This document shows positions 1 through 8,848 of a stretch of DNA of 64,000 bases, one piece after another (the stretch's first letter is position 1; every line of letters starts with the position of its first letter). Source of the DNA: Mesorhizobium sp. B2-1-8 (lineage in GTDB: Bacteria; Pseudomonadota; Alphaproteobacteria; Rhizobiales; Rhizobiaceae). The notes beneath the pieces were generated by a model. The model ran no database searches and was not told the origin of the DNA. It was given only the letters and a program-made list of their open reading frames with translations. The stretch spans positions 6,301,501 to 6,365,500 of the forward strand of contig NZ_CP083952.1 in the NCBI RefSeq assembly GCF_006442545.2. Direction: 5' to 3'. The translations under genes and the position numbers were made by a program.

Positions 1-365
1 AACACCGAGCCGCCCTTGCCTGCCTTGAGCTCGGCAATCTCGCGATCGGCTTCGCGCATCTCGAGCAGGATCGAGCGCGCCCGCCTGGCAAGTGCCTGGC
101 CATAGGGGGTGAGGGTTACGCCGCGCGGCAGCCGTTCGCACAGCTTGACGTCGAGCACCGCCTCCATCTCGGCGATCATGCGCGAGGCGGCCGGCTGGGA
201 GATGTTCATGACCTGGGCCGCGGCGCTCACCCGTCCGTGATCGTCGAGGGCGGCTATCATGCGCATGTGGCGCAAGCTCAAGCCACTGCGCAGGAGTGTT
301 TCCCCGTCTCCCGGGAGCTTCTCGTAACTTACTGGAATCGCATCGGGATCGCGCAACGCCGCCAT
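1..365 (-). CDS. gbpR: LysR-type transcriptional regulator, GbpR-like (partial, N-terminal part)
   Basis: The reading frame starts at the ATG at 365 and runs off the left edge, giving about 121 residues. They contain a LysR-type winged helix-turn-helix: 'RHMRMIAALDDHG' followed by 'SAAAQVMNISQPAASRMI' and 'LTPYGQAL'. The effector-binding domain lies outside the window. It is divergent from chvE, and in Agrobacterium the gene in this position is gbpR, a LysR-type activator of chvE that responds to sugars. The family call rests on sequence; the GbpR assignment rests mainly on synteny. Confidence 0.82.
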   Translation of the reverse strand, partial: MAALRDPDAIPVSYEKLPGDGETLLRSGLSLRHMRMIAALDDHGRVSAAAQVMNISQPAASRMIAEMEAVLDVKLCERLPRGVTLTPYGQALARRARSILLEMREADREIAELKAGKGGSV

Positions 366-656
366 GATCTTCCAGCCTTTCCGTCGGTTCTTCCCGGATG
401 CTAGATCATACCGGTTTCGGTATAGCAACCACCAAAGATCGCATTTGACAGTTATGGCAAAGCGACCCACCCTCCGCGCGTTCCGAGGTGCAGGGGTCGG
501 TAACGAACAAAATCGTATCGATTGAAACTGCGTCGCGGAGCCGATTGGGAGGATACCGGAGATCGATAAAGCCGACAGCGGCGCGTTTGCGCTCCTGTCC
601 GGTTGCGCGACCCGCGAAGCCCCGAGGTGTCGCGTCCATCAACCAGGGAGAGTAAT
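366..656. promoter_or_regulatory. Divergent gbpR/chvE control region with a short palindrome
   Basis: No gene is seen in these 291 bases. An inverted repeat ATACCG-GTTT-CGGTAT (6-bp arms, 4-bp spacer) lies at 408-423, about 43 bp upstream of the gbpR start. A TTGACA hexamer at 445-450 could be a -35 box, but no convincing -10 follows at normal spacing. LysR regulators usually bind imperfect dyads between divergent genes, so the palindrome is a candidate GbpR operator. This is inference. Confidence 0.45.
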
Positions 657-1727
657 GTGAAGATTATCAAGACGCTGGCCGCCGTGGCGGCCCTTGGCAT
701 CGCTGCCATGAGCTATCAGGCGCACGCGGCCGACAAGGGTCTTGTCGGCGTGCTGATGCCGACCAAGACCTCGCAGCGCTGGATCAACGACGGCGACGCC
801 GTCAAATCCCAGCTCGAGGCTCTCGGCTACACTGTCGACCTGCAGTATGCGCAGGACGACATCCCCAACCAGCTCAGCCAGCTGGAAAACGAAATCACCA
901 AGGGCCCGAAGGCGCTGATCATCGCTTCGATCGACGGCACCACTTTGTCGGATGCGCTGCAGAAGGCCAACGACGCGGGCGTCGTCGTCGTCGCCTATGA
1001 CCGCCTGATCAAGAAGACACCCAATGTCGACTATTATACCACCTTCGACAATTTCGGCGTCGGCGTGATCCAGGCGAATTCGCTGGTCAAGGGTCTCAAG
1101 GAGCGCTTTCCGAACACCAAGCCGTGGAACGTCGAACTGTTCGGCGGCTCGCCGGACGACAACAACGCCTTCTTCTTCTACAACGGTGCGATTTCGGTCC
1201 TGCAGCCGTTGATCGACGACGGCTCGATCAAGATCAAGTCCGGTCAGATGGGCATGGACAAGGTCGGCACGCTGCGCTGGCTGGCGGCAACCGCCCAGGC
1301 CCGCATGGACAACCTCCTGTCGGCGAACTACTCGGACGGCAGCCGCGTCGATGGCGTTCTGTCGCCCTATGACGGCCTGTCGCGCGGTATCACCGCATCG
1401 CTGCGCGCGGTGGGCTACGGCACGGCCGCTCAGCCCTGGCCGATCGTGACCGGTCAGGACGCCGAGACCGCCTCGGTCAAGCTGATCATCTCGGGTGAGC
1501 AGTACTCGACCGTGTTCAAGGACACCCGCGACCTGGCCAAGGCCACTGTCGGACTGGTCGACAAGGTGCTCTCAGGCGGCAAGCCTGACGGCCTCGACAC
1601 CAAGACCTACAACAACGACGTCAAGGTCGTTCCCTCGATCCTGTTGACGCCGCATGAGGTCGACAAGTCGAACTACCAGAAGCTGGTCGTCGACTCCGGT
1701 TACATCAAGGCCGAAGACCTGAAGTAA
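657..1727 (+). CDS. chvE: Periplasmic multiple-sugar-binding protein ChvE
   Basis: A 356-residue substrate-binding protein of the ABC sugar-uptake family (periplasmic binding protein type 1, xylose/galactose-binding branch). The start is a GTG at 657 with AGGGAG six bases upstream; a longer in-frame extension from 603 lacks a ribosome site. The N-terminus '[18 protein letters not shown]...AHA|ADKG' is a signal peptide with a clear AxA cleavage motif. ChvE in Agrobacterium binds several aldoses and also presents sugars to the VirA sensor. The next genes gguA and gguB supply the ATPase and permease. A hairpin terminator follows directly, which would make chvE mRNA more abundant than that of the membrane genes. 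Confidence 0.93.
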   Translation: MKIIKTLAAVAALGIAAMSYQAHAADKGLVGVLMPTKTSQRWINDGDAVKSQLEALGYTVDLQYAQDDIPNQLSQLENEITKGPKALIIASIDGTTLSDALQKANDAGVVVVAYDRLIKKTPNVDYYTTFDNFGVGVIQANSLVKGLKERFPNTKPWNVELFGGSPDDNNAFFFYNGAISVLQPLIDDGSIKIKSGQMGMDKVGTLRWLAATAQARMDNLLSANYSDGSRVDGVLSPYDGLSRGITASLRAVGYGTAAQPWPIVTGQDAETASVKLIISGEQYSTVFKDTRDLAKATVGLVDKVLSGGKPDGLDTKTYNNDVKVVPSILLTPHEVDKSNYQKLVVDSGYIKAEDLK

Positions 1728-1743
1728 TTCCGGTTATAAAATC

Positions 1744-1773
1744 AGGGGTCCTGCGCAACGCAGGGCCCCTTTT
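1744..1773 (+). terminator. Intrinsic terminator/attenuator between chvE and gguA
   Basis: The arms AGGGGTCCTGCG (1744-1755) and CGCAGGGCCCCT (1759-1770) pair over 12 positions with one G-U wobble and a CAA loop, followed by TTTT. It starts 16 bases after the chvE stop. Inside the operon it probably works as a partial terminator, a common arrangement after abundant binding-protein genes. Confidence 0.8.
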
Positions 1774-1810
1774 CGTTCAGAAGCGACCCCGGTATTGTTT
1801 CTGCCGGCCT

Positions 1811-1866
1811 AGAGCAATTCCAGGAAAAGTGCGTAGCGGTTTTCCGTCAGGAATTGCGTAAAAACA
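1811..1866. repeat. Rhizobial-type palindromic repeat upstream of gguA
   Basis: Nested inverted repeats: GCAATTCC (1814-1821) pairs with GGAATTGC (1850-1857), and GGAAAA (1823-1828) with TTTTCC (1840-1845). It ends in an A-rich tail. The sequence resembles short intergenic palindromes common in Mesorhizobium-type genomes; that comparison is from memory. Only one copy was seen in this window. Confidence 0.55.
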
Positions 1867-1892
1867 AGAAAGTCTAGGAGGAGCTTGCCCTG

Positions 1893-3425
1893 ATGACCTC
1901 GACGATTTTGGAGATGCGCGACATCACCAAGACGTTCCCCGGCGTGAAGGCGCTCTCGAACGTCAACCTCAGCGTAGAGGAAGGCGAGATCCACGCCGTG
2001 GTCGGCGAGAATGGCGCCGGCAAGTCGACGCTGATGAAGGTGCTGTCGGGCGTCTATCCCTCCGGCACCTATGATGGCCAAATCATCTTTCAGGGCCAGG
2101 AATGCCATTTCAGAGGCATCCATGACAGCGAACACAAGGGCATTGTCATCATCCACCAGGAACTTGCGCTGGTGCCGATGCTGTCGATCGCCGAAAACAT
2201 TTTCCTCGGCAACGAACACGCCAGATACGGCGTCATCGACTGGCACGCCAACGAGGCGCGCACGTCCGAGCTTTTGAAGAAAGTCGGTCTCAGGGAAGAC
2301 CCCAAGACGCTGATCACCAATATCGGCGTCGGCAAGCAGCAGCTGGTCGAGATCGCCAAGGCGCTCAGCAAGGAAGTCAAGCTCCTGATCCTCGACGAGC
2401 CGACGGCATCGCTCAGTGAGAAGGACAGCCAGGCGCTGCTCGATCTTTTGCTTGAGTTCAAGCGGCAGGGCATGACCTCGATCCTGATCTCCCACAAGCT
2501 CAACGAGGTGAACCGCGTCGCCGACAAGGTGACGGTGATCCGCGACGGGCGCACGATCGAGACATTGCCGCGGAAGGAGATCAGCGAGGACCGGATCATC
2601 ACCTCCATGGTCGGCCGGTCTCTCGACGATCGCTACCCGCCGCGCGAGCCTGATATCGGCGACGTCATTTTCGAGGTCAAGGACTGGTCCGTCTACCACC
2701 CGATCCATGCCGAACGGCAAGTGATCAAGAGCATCGACCTCAAGGTGCGCAAGGGCGAAGTTGTCGGCATCGCCGGGCTGATGGGCGCCGGCCGCACCGA
2801 ATTCGCCATGAGCCTGTTCGGTCGCTCCTATGGCCGGCACATCAGCGGGGAGGTGCTGCTCAACGGCAAGCCCGCAGACCTTTCGACAGTGGGCAAGGCA
2901 GTGCAGAACGGCATCGCCTACGTCACCGAAGACCGCAAAACCTATGGGCTGAACCTCATTGACCACATCAAGCACAATGTGACGCTGGCCAACCTCGCCG
3001 GCGTTTCCAATGGCGGCGTCATCGACGATATGCGCGAAATGAGCGTCGCCAACGACTATCGCAAAAAGACCAATATCCGTGCATCCAGCGTCTATCAGCT
3101 GACCGGCAATCTCTCGGGCGGCAACCAACAGAAGGTGGTGCTGTCGAAATGGCTGTTCGCCGACCCGGAGGTTCTGATCCTCGACGAGCCGACGCGCGGC
3201 ATTGACGTCGGTGCCAAGTACGAAATCTATACAATCATCGCTCGCCTCGCCGCCGAGGGCAAGGCGATCATCGTCATCTCATCGGAAATGCCGGAACTGC
3301 TCGGCATCTCCGACAGAATATATGTCATGAACGAAGGACGCATGGTCGGCGAGATGGCGGCAAGCGACGCCAGCCAGGAAAAAATCATGCGCGCCATTGT
3401 TCGCGGAGAAGGAAAAGCATCATGA
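1893..3425 (+). CDS. gguA: Sugar ABC transporter ATP-binding protein GguA
   Basis: A 510-residue protein with two fused nucleotide-binding domains, typical of monosaccharide importers (RbsA/XylG/MglA type). The first domain has Walker [10 protein letters not shown] (residues 38-46), a signature-like [14 protein letters not shown] and Walker [11 protein letters not shown] near residue 165. The second has a degenerate P-loop GLMGAGRTE (K replaced by R, as usual in this subfamily), signature LSGGNQQK (407-414) and [15 protein letters not shown] lies 12 bases before the ATG. It energises uptake of sugar delivered by ChvE. Its stop codon overlaps the gguB start by four bases (ATGA). Confidence 0.95.
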   Translation: MTSTILEMRDITKTFPGVKALSNVNLSVEEGEIHAVVGENGAGKSTLMKVLSGVYPSGTYDGQIIFQGQECHFRGIHDSEHKGIVIIHQELALVPMLSIAENIFLGNEHARYGVIDWHANEARTSELLKKVGLREDPKTLITNIGVGKQQLVEIAKALSKEVKLLILDEPTASLSEKDSQALLDLLLEFKRQGMTSILISHKLNEVNRVADKVTVIRDGRTIETLPRKEISEDRIITSMVGRSLDDRYPPREPDIGDVIFEVKDWSVYHPIHAERQVIKSIDLKVRKGEVVGIAGLMGAGRTEFAMSLFGRSYGRHISGEVLLNGKPADLSTVGKAVQNGIAYVTEDRKTYGLNLIDHIKHNVTLANLAGVSNGGVIDDMREMSVANDYRKKTNIRASSVYQLTGNLSGGNQQKVVLSKWLFADPEVLILDEPTRGIDVGAKYEIYTIIARLAAEGKAIIVISSEMPELLGISDRIYVMNEGRMVGEMAASDASQEKIMRAIVRGEGKAS

Positions 3426-4714
3426 GCACAGACAGCGCTCCCGCGCCGCAAAGCGGCACCGCCGAGGACGTCAAGCAGGGTCCTCGCATCGCCGTCTCGG
3501 CGCTGACGACGAACCTGCGCGAATACGGCCTGATCATCGCGCTGATCGTCATCATGCTGTTCTTCCAGTACACGACGTCGGGAACGCTGTTCAAACCGGT
3601 CAACCTCAGCAACCTGGTGCAGCAGAACTCGTTCATCATCGTGATGGCGCTCGGCATGCTGCTGGTCATCGTCGCCGGCTATATCGATCTCAGCGTAGGA
3701 TCGGTCGCCGGCTTCATCGGCGCACTTGCCGCCATGATGATGGTCATCTGGCCGCTCGGCATGTTCAGCAACCCACTGGTGGTCTCGATCGTCTGCCTGG
3801 TCGTCGGCGGGTTGATCGGTGGGGCCCAAGGCTACTGGATCGCCTATCACCGCATACCAAGCTTCATCGTGACGCTCGCCGGCATGCTGATCTTCCGCGG
3901 CATCTGCCAGGCGCTGCTTGGCGGCGGCTCCTCGGTCGGTCCGCTTCCCGACAGTTTCAAGGCGCTGAGTTCCGGCTTCATCCCGGACGTGATCGGCCCG
4001 CTGACGCTGATCCCACCGACGGTGAATGCCGCCGGCAAGACCATTGTCGGCAGCGGGCTCACGCTGCACATGACCACGATCGTGCTGGGCGTGGTCGCGG
4101 TGCTCGCCTACGCCTATTTCGGCTTCAGGGGGCGGCGCAAGCGCGAACGCCACGGTTATGAGGCCGAGCCTTTCACGCTGTTCGTCATCAAGACCCTGGT
4201 AGGCAGCGCGCTGGCGCTGTTCCTGGTCTTCCAGTTCGCGACCTATCGGGGCCTGCCGATCGTGCTCCTGGTGATGGGCGTGTTGATTTCATTGTTCGTC
4301 TTCGTCACCAAGCGCATGACCATCGGCCGCCGCATCTATGCCATGGGTGGCAACGCCAAGGCGGCGCAACTGTCTGGCATCAACACCGAACGGCTGACGC
4401 TCCTGGTGTTCGTCAATATGGGCGTGCTGTCGGCACTCGGCGGCCTCATCATCGCCGCGCGTCTCGGCCAGGCCGTGCCGGCCGCGGGCCTCGGCAGCGA
4501 GCTCGACGTGATCGCGGCCGTCTTCATTGGCGGCGCCTCGGCGATGGGCGGCGTCGGCCAGGTCATCGGCGCGGTGGTCGGCGGCTTCATCATGGGCGTG
4601 ATGAACAACGGCATGTCGATCATGGGGGTCAATGTCGACTGGCAGCAGGTGGTCAAGGGACTGGTCCTGCTCGGGGCCGTCATCTTCGACGTCTACAACA
4701 AGAACAAGGCTTAA
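3422..4714 (+). CDS. gguB: Sugar ABC transporter permease GguB
   Basis: A 430-residue hydrophobic protein of the RbsC/XylH permease family. After a short polar N-terminus it shows many membrane segments, for example around '[13 protein letters not shown]' and '[21 protein letters not shown]', where the GYIDLSVGS motif is typical of monosaccharide permeases. A charged cytoplasmic loop ([13 protein letters not shown]) sits mid-protein, and the conserved '[25 protein letters not shown]' coupling region follows it. It overlaps gguA by four bases, so the two are probably translationally coupled. It forms the inner-membrane channel for ChvE-bound sugars. Confidence 0.94.
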   Translation: MSTDSAPAPQSGTAEDVKQGPRIAVSALTTNLREYGLIIALIVIMLFFQYTTSGTLFKPVNLSNLVQQNSFIIVMALGMLLVIVAGYIDLSVGSVAGFIGALAAMMMVIWPLGMFSNPLVVSIVCLVVGGLIGGAQGYWIAYHRIPSFIVTLAGMLIFRGICQALLGGGSSVGPLPDSFKALSSGFIPDVIGPLTLIPPTVNAAGKTIVGSGLTLHMTTIVLGVVAVLAYAYFGFRGRRKRERHGYEAEPFTLFVIKTLVGSALALFLVFQFATYRGLPIVLLVMGVLISLFVFVTKRMTIGRRIYAMGGNAKAAQLSGINTERLTLLVFVNMGVLSALGGLIIAARLGQAVPAAGLGSELDVIAAVFIGGASAMGGVGQVIGAVVGGFIMGVMNNGMSIMGVNVDWQQVVKGLVLLGAVIFDVYNKNKA

Positions 4715-4916
4715 GGGCTGGGGGCGAGGACTAGGAGGCATACGGGTTCTAGATCGCGAAGCTGCCGGCGGCCCGTCGGCACCAGAAGTCCGGGGAAGGA
4801 CCAGGCTCGCGAACGCAATCCGGACGAAGCGTTTCAACCGTGGCGCGTTTCCGCGCCGCGCCGGTCAGGGTTTGCCCATTGGCAGCCGGATACAGATAAA
4901 TGAGAGAGGACTGATC

Positions 4917-5909
4917 ATGCTGATCTCGCAGATTCTCGACGACGCCGAGACGATCCGTGTCGTTGCCCGCAGCGGCGGGAAGACCCGGATCATCAACGGC
5001 GCGCGCAGCGTCTATTCGCTGGCGATGGAGGCCGCCCGCACCGGCGTCGGCCTGGCCGCCCTGATCGAACGCAAGGGACTTGGCGAGACGATCGATCTGG
5101 ACGCCGCCTATAAGAGGGGGCGCCTCCTGTCGCCGATCAATCACCCCGACCCGGCGCATCTGCATCTGACCGGCACGGGGCTGACGCATCTCGGGTCGGC
5201 CGCGACGCGCGATTCCATGCACAAGAAGCTCAGCACCGACGGCGAGGAGCAACTCACCGATTCCATGAAGATGTTCCGCATGGGGCTGGAAGGCGGCAAG
5301 CCCGCGAAAGGCCAGGTCGGCGTGCAGCCGGAATGGTTCTATAAGGGCAACGGCACCATGGCGGTCGCGCCTGGCGCGGCGCTCATGTCGCCGGCCTTCG
5401 CCAAGGACGCCGGCGAAGAACCGGAGGTCGCCGGGATCTACGTCATCGGCGATGACGGCGCGCCATTCCGCGTCGGCTTCACGCTATCGAACGAATTCTC
5501 GGACCATGTGACCGAGCGCGTGAACTATCTGTTCCTTGCCCACTCCAAGCTGCGCAATGCCTCGTTCGGGCCGGAGATCCTGATCGGCGACCTGCCTTCG
5601 GACATCCGCGGCACGTCGCGCATCGTGCGCGACGGCAAGACATTGTGGGAGAAGCCGTTCCTGTCGGGCGAAGCGAACATGTCGCACACCATCGCCAATC
5701 TCGAGCACCACCACTTCAAATATTCGGCGTTCCGCCAGCCGGGCGACGTACATGTGCATATGTTCGGCACCGCGACGCTGTCCTTCGCCGACGGCATCAA
5801 TACCGAGGCCGGCGACGTGTTCGAGATCGAGGCAGGGGATTTTGGACTGCCGCTGCGCAACCCGCTGGAAATCGAAAAGCCGGTGAAGGTGGCGGTGAAG
5901 GCGCTGTGA
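4917..5909 (+). CDS. gguC: GguC / AraD1-family protein (fumarylacetoacetase-like fold)
   Basis: A 330-residue protein starting at ATG 4917 (MLISQILDDAETIRVV) after GAGAGGA. An in-frame extension back to 4632 overlaps gguB and is not credible. Members of this family follow gguAB in rhizobia. The fold is related to fumarylacetoacetate hydrolases, and family members are annotated as acting on 2-keto-3-deoxy sugar acids such as L-arabonate derivatives. The substrate of this copy is not proven. A 202-bp gap separates it from gguB, so it may have its own promoter. It fits as the catabolic partner of the ChvE-GguAB transporter. Confidence 0.85.
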   Translation: MLISQILDDAETIRVVARSGGKTRIINGARSVYSLAMEAARTGVGLAALIERKGLGETIDLDAAYKRGRLLSPINHPDPAHLHLTGTGLTHLGSAATRDSMHKKLSTDGEEQLTDSMKMFRMGLEGGKPAKGQVGVQPEWFYKGNGTMAVAPGAALMSPAFAKDAGEEPEVAGIYVIGDDGAPFRVGFTLSNEFSDHVTERVNYLFLAHSKLRNASFGPEILIGDLPSDIRGTSRIVRDGKTLWEKPFLSGEANMSHTIANLEHHHFKYSAFRQPGDVHVHMFGTATLSFADGINTEAGDVFEIEAGDFGLPLRNPLEIEKPVKVAVKAL

Positions 5910-5959
5910 CGCGCCAGACATCAGGACGTCGTCGATGGTCCCATGACAGGCTTTGACAT

Positions 5960-6412
5960 ATGGTCTTGAGGTATGTGCCAGGCGCCGTACGAAGCCTTGG
6001 CTTCGTGCTCTTGCTCGCGCACGCGTCGTCCGTGGCTTATGGAGCCGCGCAGTGCAGTCCCAAATCCTATGGCGAAGCACTCGGGCTTATGAAGAACCGG
6101 CTTCTGACGTCCGGTTACTCAAGTCCTCAGGTCGAATTTCTGATGCAAAACGCTGACCAGCGAATGTCCACGCTTGGCGGTGCGAAACTGAACGAGGCGG
6201 CCAAGCCATGCGGGATAGACTCAGCCCGAGCCCATGTCCTCGGCTGCCTGGACAAAGTCCTGTTCCCCTTGGAAGGATCAAAGGCTTCGCTTGACGCTGC
6301 AAGGCAGACACGCATCTGGGGTAAAACGCAACTCGCACGGCGCGAACTGCTGTTCATCGGCAGCTTCAATGCGTGTCTCGGCACTGCGAGAAAGCGCATG
6401 TTTCACGGCTAG
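5960..6412 (+). CDS. Small secreted protein of unknown function
   Basis: A 150-residue protein that I do not recognise. The N-terminus (RSLGFVLLLAHASSVAYGAAQC) looks like a signal peptide cleaved near AYGA. The mature part has four cysteines (QCSP, PCGI, GCLD, ACLG), which could form two disulfides in the periplasm. The ribosome site is weak: ATG 5960 or the in-frame GTG 5975 could be the start. Its TAG stop (6410-6412) is formed by the TA target site of the IS630 element plus the first G of the element. The other flank also supplies G after TA, so the stop existed before insertion and the protein is probably not truncated. Confidence 0.55.
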   Translation: MVLRYVPGAVRSLGFVLLLAHASSVAYGAAQCSPKSYGEALGLMKNRLLTSGYSSPQVEFLMQNADQRMSTLGGAKLNEAAKPCGIDSARAHVLGCLDKVLFPLEGSKASLDAARQTRIWGKTQLARRELLFIGSFNACLGTARKRMFHG

Positions 6413-7455
6413 AGCGGGATGAGATTAGTTTCGGTCATATCCGGAGTTTTCGAAGTAGTGTGAGCATTCTGTCGGTGTGATGCGGTTGAGAATTTGGCCG
6501 ATCGCGTCGCAAACGGTTTGGACGGTGCGGCTTGCTGCCTTTCTCAGCCAGTGCTTGAGTTTTGAAAAGAGCTGTTCGATCGGATTAAGATCGGGCGAGT
6601 ATTTCGGCAGGAAGAAGAGCCTGGCGCCGGCGGCGCGTATGGCGCGGCGCACCGCCTTGCCTTTGTGCGAGCCGAGATTGTCCATGATGACGATGTCGCC
6701 CGGCTGGAGGGTCGGAGCGAGAACCTTCTCGACATAGAGAAGAAATCTCTCGCCGTTGATAGGTCCGTCGATCAGCCAGGGCGCCTCGACGCGATCGTGG
6801 CGCAGCGCGGCCAGGAAGGTCATGGTCTTCCAGTGGCCATGCGGCACTTTGGCCTTGATGCGCTGTCCAACCGGCGCCCAGCCCCTTAGCGGCGACATGT
6901 TGGTCTTGGTCCAGGTCTCGTCGATGAAGACCAGTCGCGTCGGATCAATCCGGTCCCGATACTTCGTCCACTGCATGCGCCGTCGCGCGATATCGGGACG
7001 ATCCTGTTCGACGGCGATCAGCGTCTTTTTTTGTGACTGAGCTTCTCGGCATGCACGAACTCCCACACCGAACGGTAGTCGACCCTCAGGCCACGCTCGC
7101 CAAGTTCGGCCACAAGCCCGCGCAAGGTGAAGTCCCTGTCGTGACAGCGTTCGATCAGCCAGTCGCGCCACGCTCCCGAGAGCTTCTTCGGTTTGTAGCC
7201 GCCGACCTGGCGAGGCGCAGCACTGCCAGTCTCTTCGACGCGCTTAAGCCACGCGATGGCCGCGCTGTAGCTGACGCCAAATCGAGCCGCCGCCGCGCGT
7301 CGCGAGAGCCCTTCCGTCTTGACCGCGGCTACAACCCGCTCGCGAAGGTCCATCGAATAGGCTGCCATCCATGCTGGCCTCCTCCCAGCATGCATGTTGA
7401 ATCAGAACTGCGATGATTTGGGAATCTCACGACTCTTATAAATCTCATCCCGCTC
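6412..7455 (-). mobile_element. IS630-family insertion sequence
   Basis: Perfect 15-bp terminal inverted repeats (GAGCGGGATGAGATT at 6412-6426, its complement at 7441-7455) bound an element of about 1.04 kb. TA dinucleotides at 6410-6411 and 7456-7457 are the TA target duplication that IS630/Tc1/mariner elements make. It carries one transposase gene split by a frameshift at an A7 run, as in many IS630 members. Both ends and all catalytic residues look intact, so it may still be mobile. Confidence 0.93.
6425..7395 (-). CDS. IS630-family transposase, expressed by -1 frameshift (orfA + orfB)
   Basis: Two overlapping frames. orfA (7395-7018) encodes the helix-turn-helix DNA-binding part; its real start is probably MAAYSMDLRERV inside the frame. 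orfB (7171-6425) encodes the catalytic part with the DDE triad: D in 'FIDETW', D in 'IVIMDNLGSHKG', E in 'PDLNPIEQLFSKLKHWLR'. The frames join at seven A residues on the coding strand (T7 at 7026-7032): a -1 slip after 'LSHKK' continues as 'KTLIAVEQD'. Unshifted translation stops a few codons later at TGA. This is standard for IS630 elements and does not by itself mean a broken gene. Confidence 0.9.
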
Positions 7456-7540
7456 TAGAATAGTCAAACGTCAAACGGATGCTGAACTCGTCGGGCTGGA
7501 GAGGTCGGCTAAAGCTCTGCATGGCCTCATGGCGTCAGGA

Positions 7541-8635
7541 TCAGCGCGCGGCGCGGAAATGCTTGGACAGCTTCAGGCCTTGCGCCTGGTAGTTGGAGCC
7601 CAGGTCGGTTCCGTAGAGCGCCTGCGGCCGCTTCAGCATGTGCTCGTAGACCAGCCGGCCGACGATCTGGCCATGATCGAGGATGAACGGGACTTCGTGG
7701 CTGCGCACTTCGAGCACCGCCCGGCTGCCGGTGCCGCCGGCCGCCGAATGGCCGAACCCCGGATCGAAAAACCCGGCATAGTGGACACGGAACTCGCCGA
7801 CCAGCGGATCGAAGGGCGTCATCTCGGCGGCGTATAGCGGCGGCACATGCACCGCCTCCTGGCTGACGAGGATGTAGAACTCGTCTGGATCGAGCACCAG
7901 TTCGCCTGCGCCGCTCTTGTGGATCGGCTCCCAGAAGTCGACGACATCCTGGGCGGCGCGCTTGTCGACATCGACGAGGCCAGTGTGGTGCTTGCCGCGA
8001 TAGCCGACCAGCCCATCCTTGTCGCCGTTGAGATCGATCGACAGCGCGATGCCGCCGCCCGAAATGTTCGGCGGCTCGGTGGCGACCAGCATCTCGGCGC
8101 GGTGCAATTCATGCAGTTCGGCTTCCGAAAGCAGCGCGTTGCCGGTTCGAAAACGGATTTGAGACAGGCGCGAACCGGTGCGCGCAATGATCGGGAAGGT
8201 GCGCGGGCTGACTTCGAGATAGAGCGGACCCTGATAGCCAGCGGCGATCTTGTCGAACTCATGGCCCCGGTCGGTCATGACGCGGGTGAAGATGTCGAGC
8301 CGACCAGTCGAGCTCTTCGGATTGGCCGAGGCCGAAATGCCAGCCGGCAGGGCCAGGCTCTCGAGCAGCGGCACAATATAGACGCAGCCGGTTTCGAGAA
8401 CCGCGCCTTCGGTCAGACTGATCTCGTGCAGCTGCAGCCGATCGAGCTTTTCCGAGACCTTGTGGTTGGGACCGGGCAGGAACGAGGCCCGCACCCGCCA
8501 GGCCTTTTCACCCAATCTGAGATCAAGACTGGCCGGCTGGATCTGATCGGCATCGAGCGCACGCGGCGATTTCAGCGCGCCGGACTGGAACAGCGCCGAA
8601 ATGTCCTGATCGGGAAGAATGCCTGTCTGCCGCAA
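7541..8635 (-). CDS. dcd: 2'-deoxycytidine 5'-triphosphate deaminase, long alphaproteobacterial form
   Basis: About 364 residues, roughly twice the usual ~190-residue Dcd, consistent with the duplicated-fold form found in alphaproteobacteria. Recognisable pieces are 'QIQPASLDLRLG', 'ASANPKSSTGRLDIFTRVMTDRG' and 'YLEVSPRTFPIIARTGSRLSQIRF', all typical of the dCTP deaminase/dUTPase fold. The enzyme deaminates dCTP to dUTP for dTTP synthesis. I prefer the TTG start at 8635 (LRQTGILPDQD), because AGGAG lies six bases before it; a longer ATG start at 8692 has no such site and overlaps the metZ promoter region. Transcribed divergently from metZ. Confidence 0.85.
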   Translation of the reverse strand: MRQTGILPDQDISALFQSGALKSPRALDADQIQPASLDLRLGEKAWRVRASFLPGPNHKVSEKLDRLQLHEISLTEGAVLETGCVYIVPLLESLALPAGISASANPKSSTGRLDIFTRVMTDRGHEFDKIAAGYQGPLYLEVSPRTFPIIARTGSRLSQIRFRTGNALLSEAELHELHRAEMLVATEPPNISGGGIALSIDLNGDKDGLVGYRGKHHTGLVDVDKRAAQDVVDFWEPIHKSGAGELVLDPDEFYILVSQEAVHVPPLYAAEMTPFDPLVGEFRVHYAGFFDPGFGHSAAGGTGSRAVLEVRSHEVPFILDHGQIVGRLVYEHMLKRPQALYGTDLGSNYQAQGLKLSKHFRAAR

Positions 8636-8720
8636 AGTCTGGCTCCTGGGCCTTTGATACAAACCTCTTAATGAAGCCGGCAATTGACGCAAGCGTGGCG
8701 CGGGTCTAAAGGGTCGTTAT

Positions 8721-8770
8721 CCCGTGGTGATTTGGCCGGTCGGCTTGCAGCCACGTTAAACAAGTCGCTA
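8721..8770 (+). ncRNA. SAM-II riboswitch in the metZ leader
   Basis: The sequence matches the SAM-II layout. Stem P1 is CGTGG (8723-8727) with CCACG (8751-8755). A pseudoknot pairs GGCTTG (8742-8747) with CAAGTC (8761-8766), with one wobble. The conserved GTGATTTGG segment and the trailing GTCGCTAAA are both present. It is preceded by a plausible promoter (TTGACG 8684-8689, TCTAAA 8705-8710), placing the RNA start just before P1. SAM-II aptamers bind S-adenosylmethionine and repress methionine-synthesis genes in alphaproteobacteria. A terminator follows at 8801. Confidence 0.9.
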
Positions 8771-8800
8771 AAGGACCGTCGGGCCGCAAGGCCGTATGGA

Positions 8801-8832
8801 CCGGTTGCGACTTTTTCGCGGCCGGTTTTTTT
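8801..8832 (+). terminator. Intrinsic terminator in the metZ leader, likely riboswitch expression platform
   Basis: CCGGTTGCGA (8801-8810) pairs with TCGCGGCCGG (8816-8825) over ten positions including two G-U pairs, with a CTTTT loop and seven T residues (8826-8832). It ends 16 bases before the metZ start. Its position after the aptamer suggests that SAM control here acts at least partly by transcription termination. I did not identify an unambiguous antiterminator helix. Confidence 0.82.
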
Positions 8833-8848
8833 GTGTTTGGATAGGACG

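Noticed and set aside
1809..3128. A 439-codon open frame antisense to gguA
   Set aside because: It is the mirror of a gene with clear ABC ATPase motifs; GC-rich codon bias leaves antisense frames open. Its His/Asp/Val-rich translation has no family motif.
4632..4916. N-terminal extension of gguC
   Set aside because: It overlaps gguB and has an Arg/Gly-rich translation unlike the family; ATG 4917 has a ribosome site.
7018..7171. Inactivating frameshift in the IS630 transposase
   Set aside because: The A7 run and -1 relation are the normal programmed frameshift of this family, and the DDE residues are intact.
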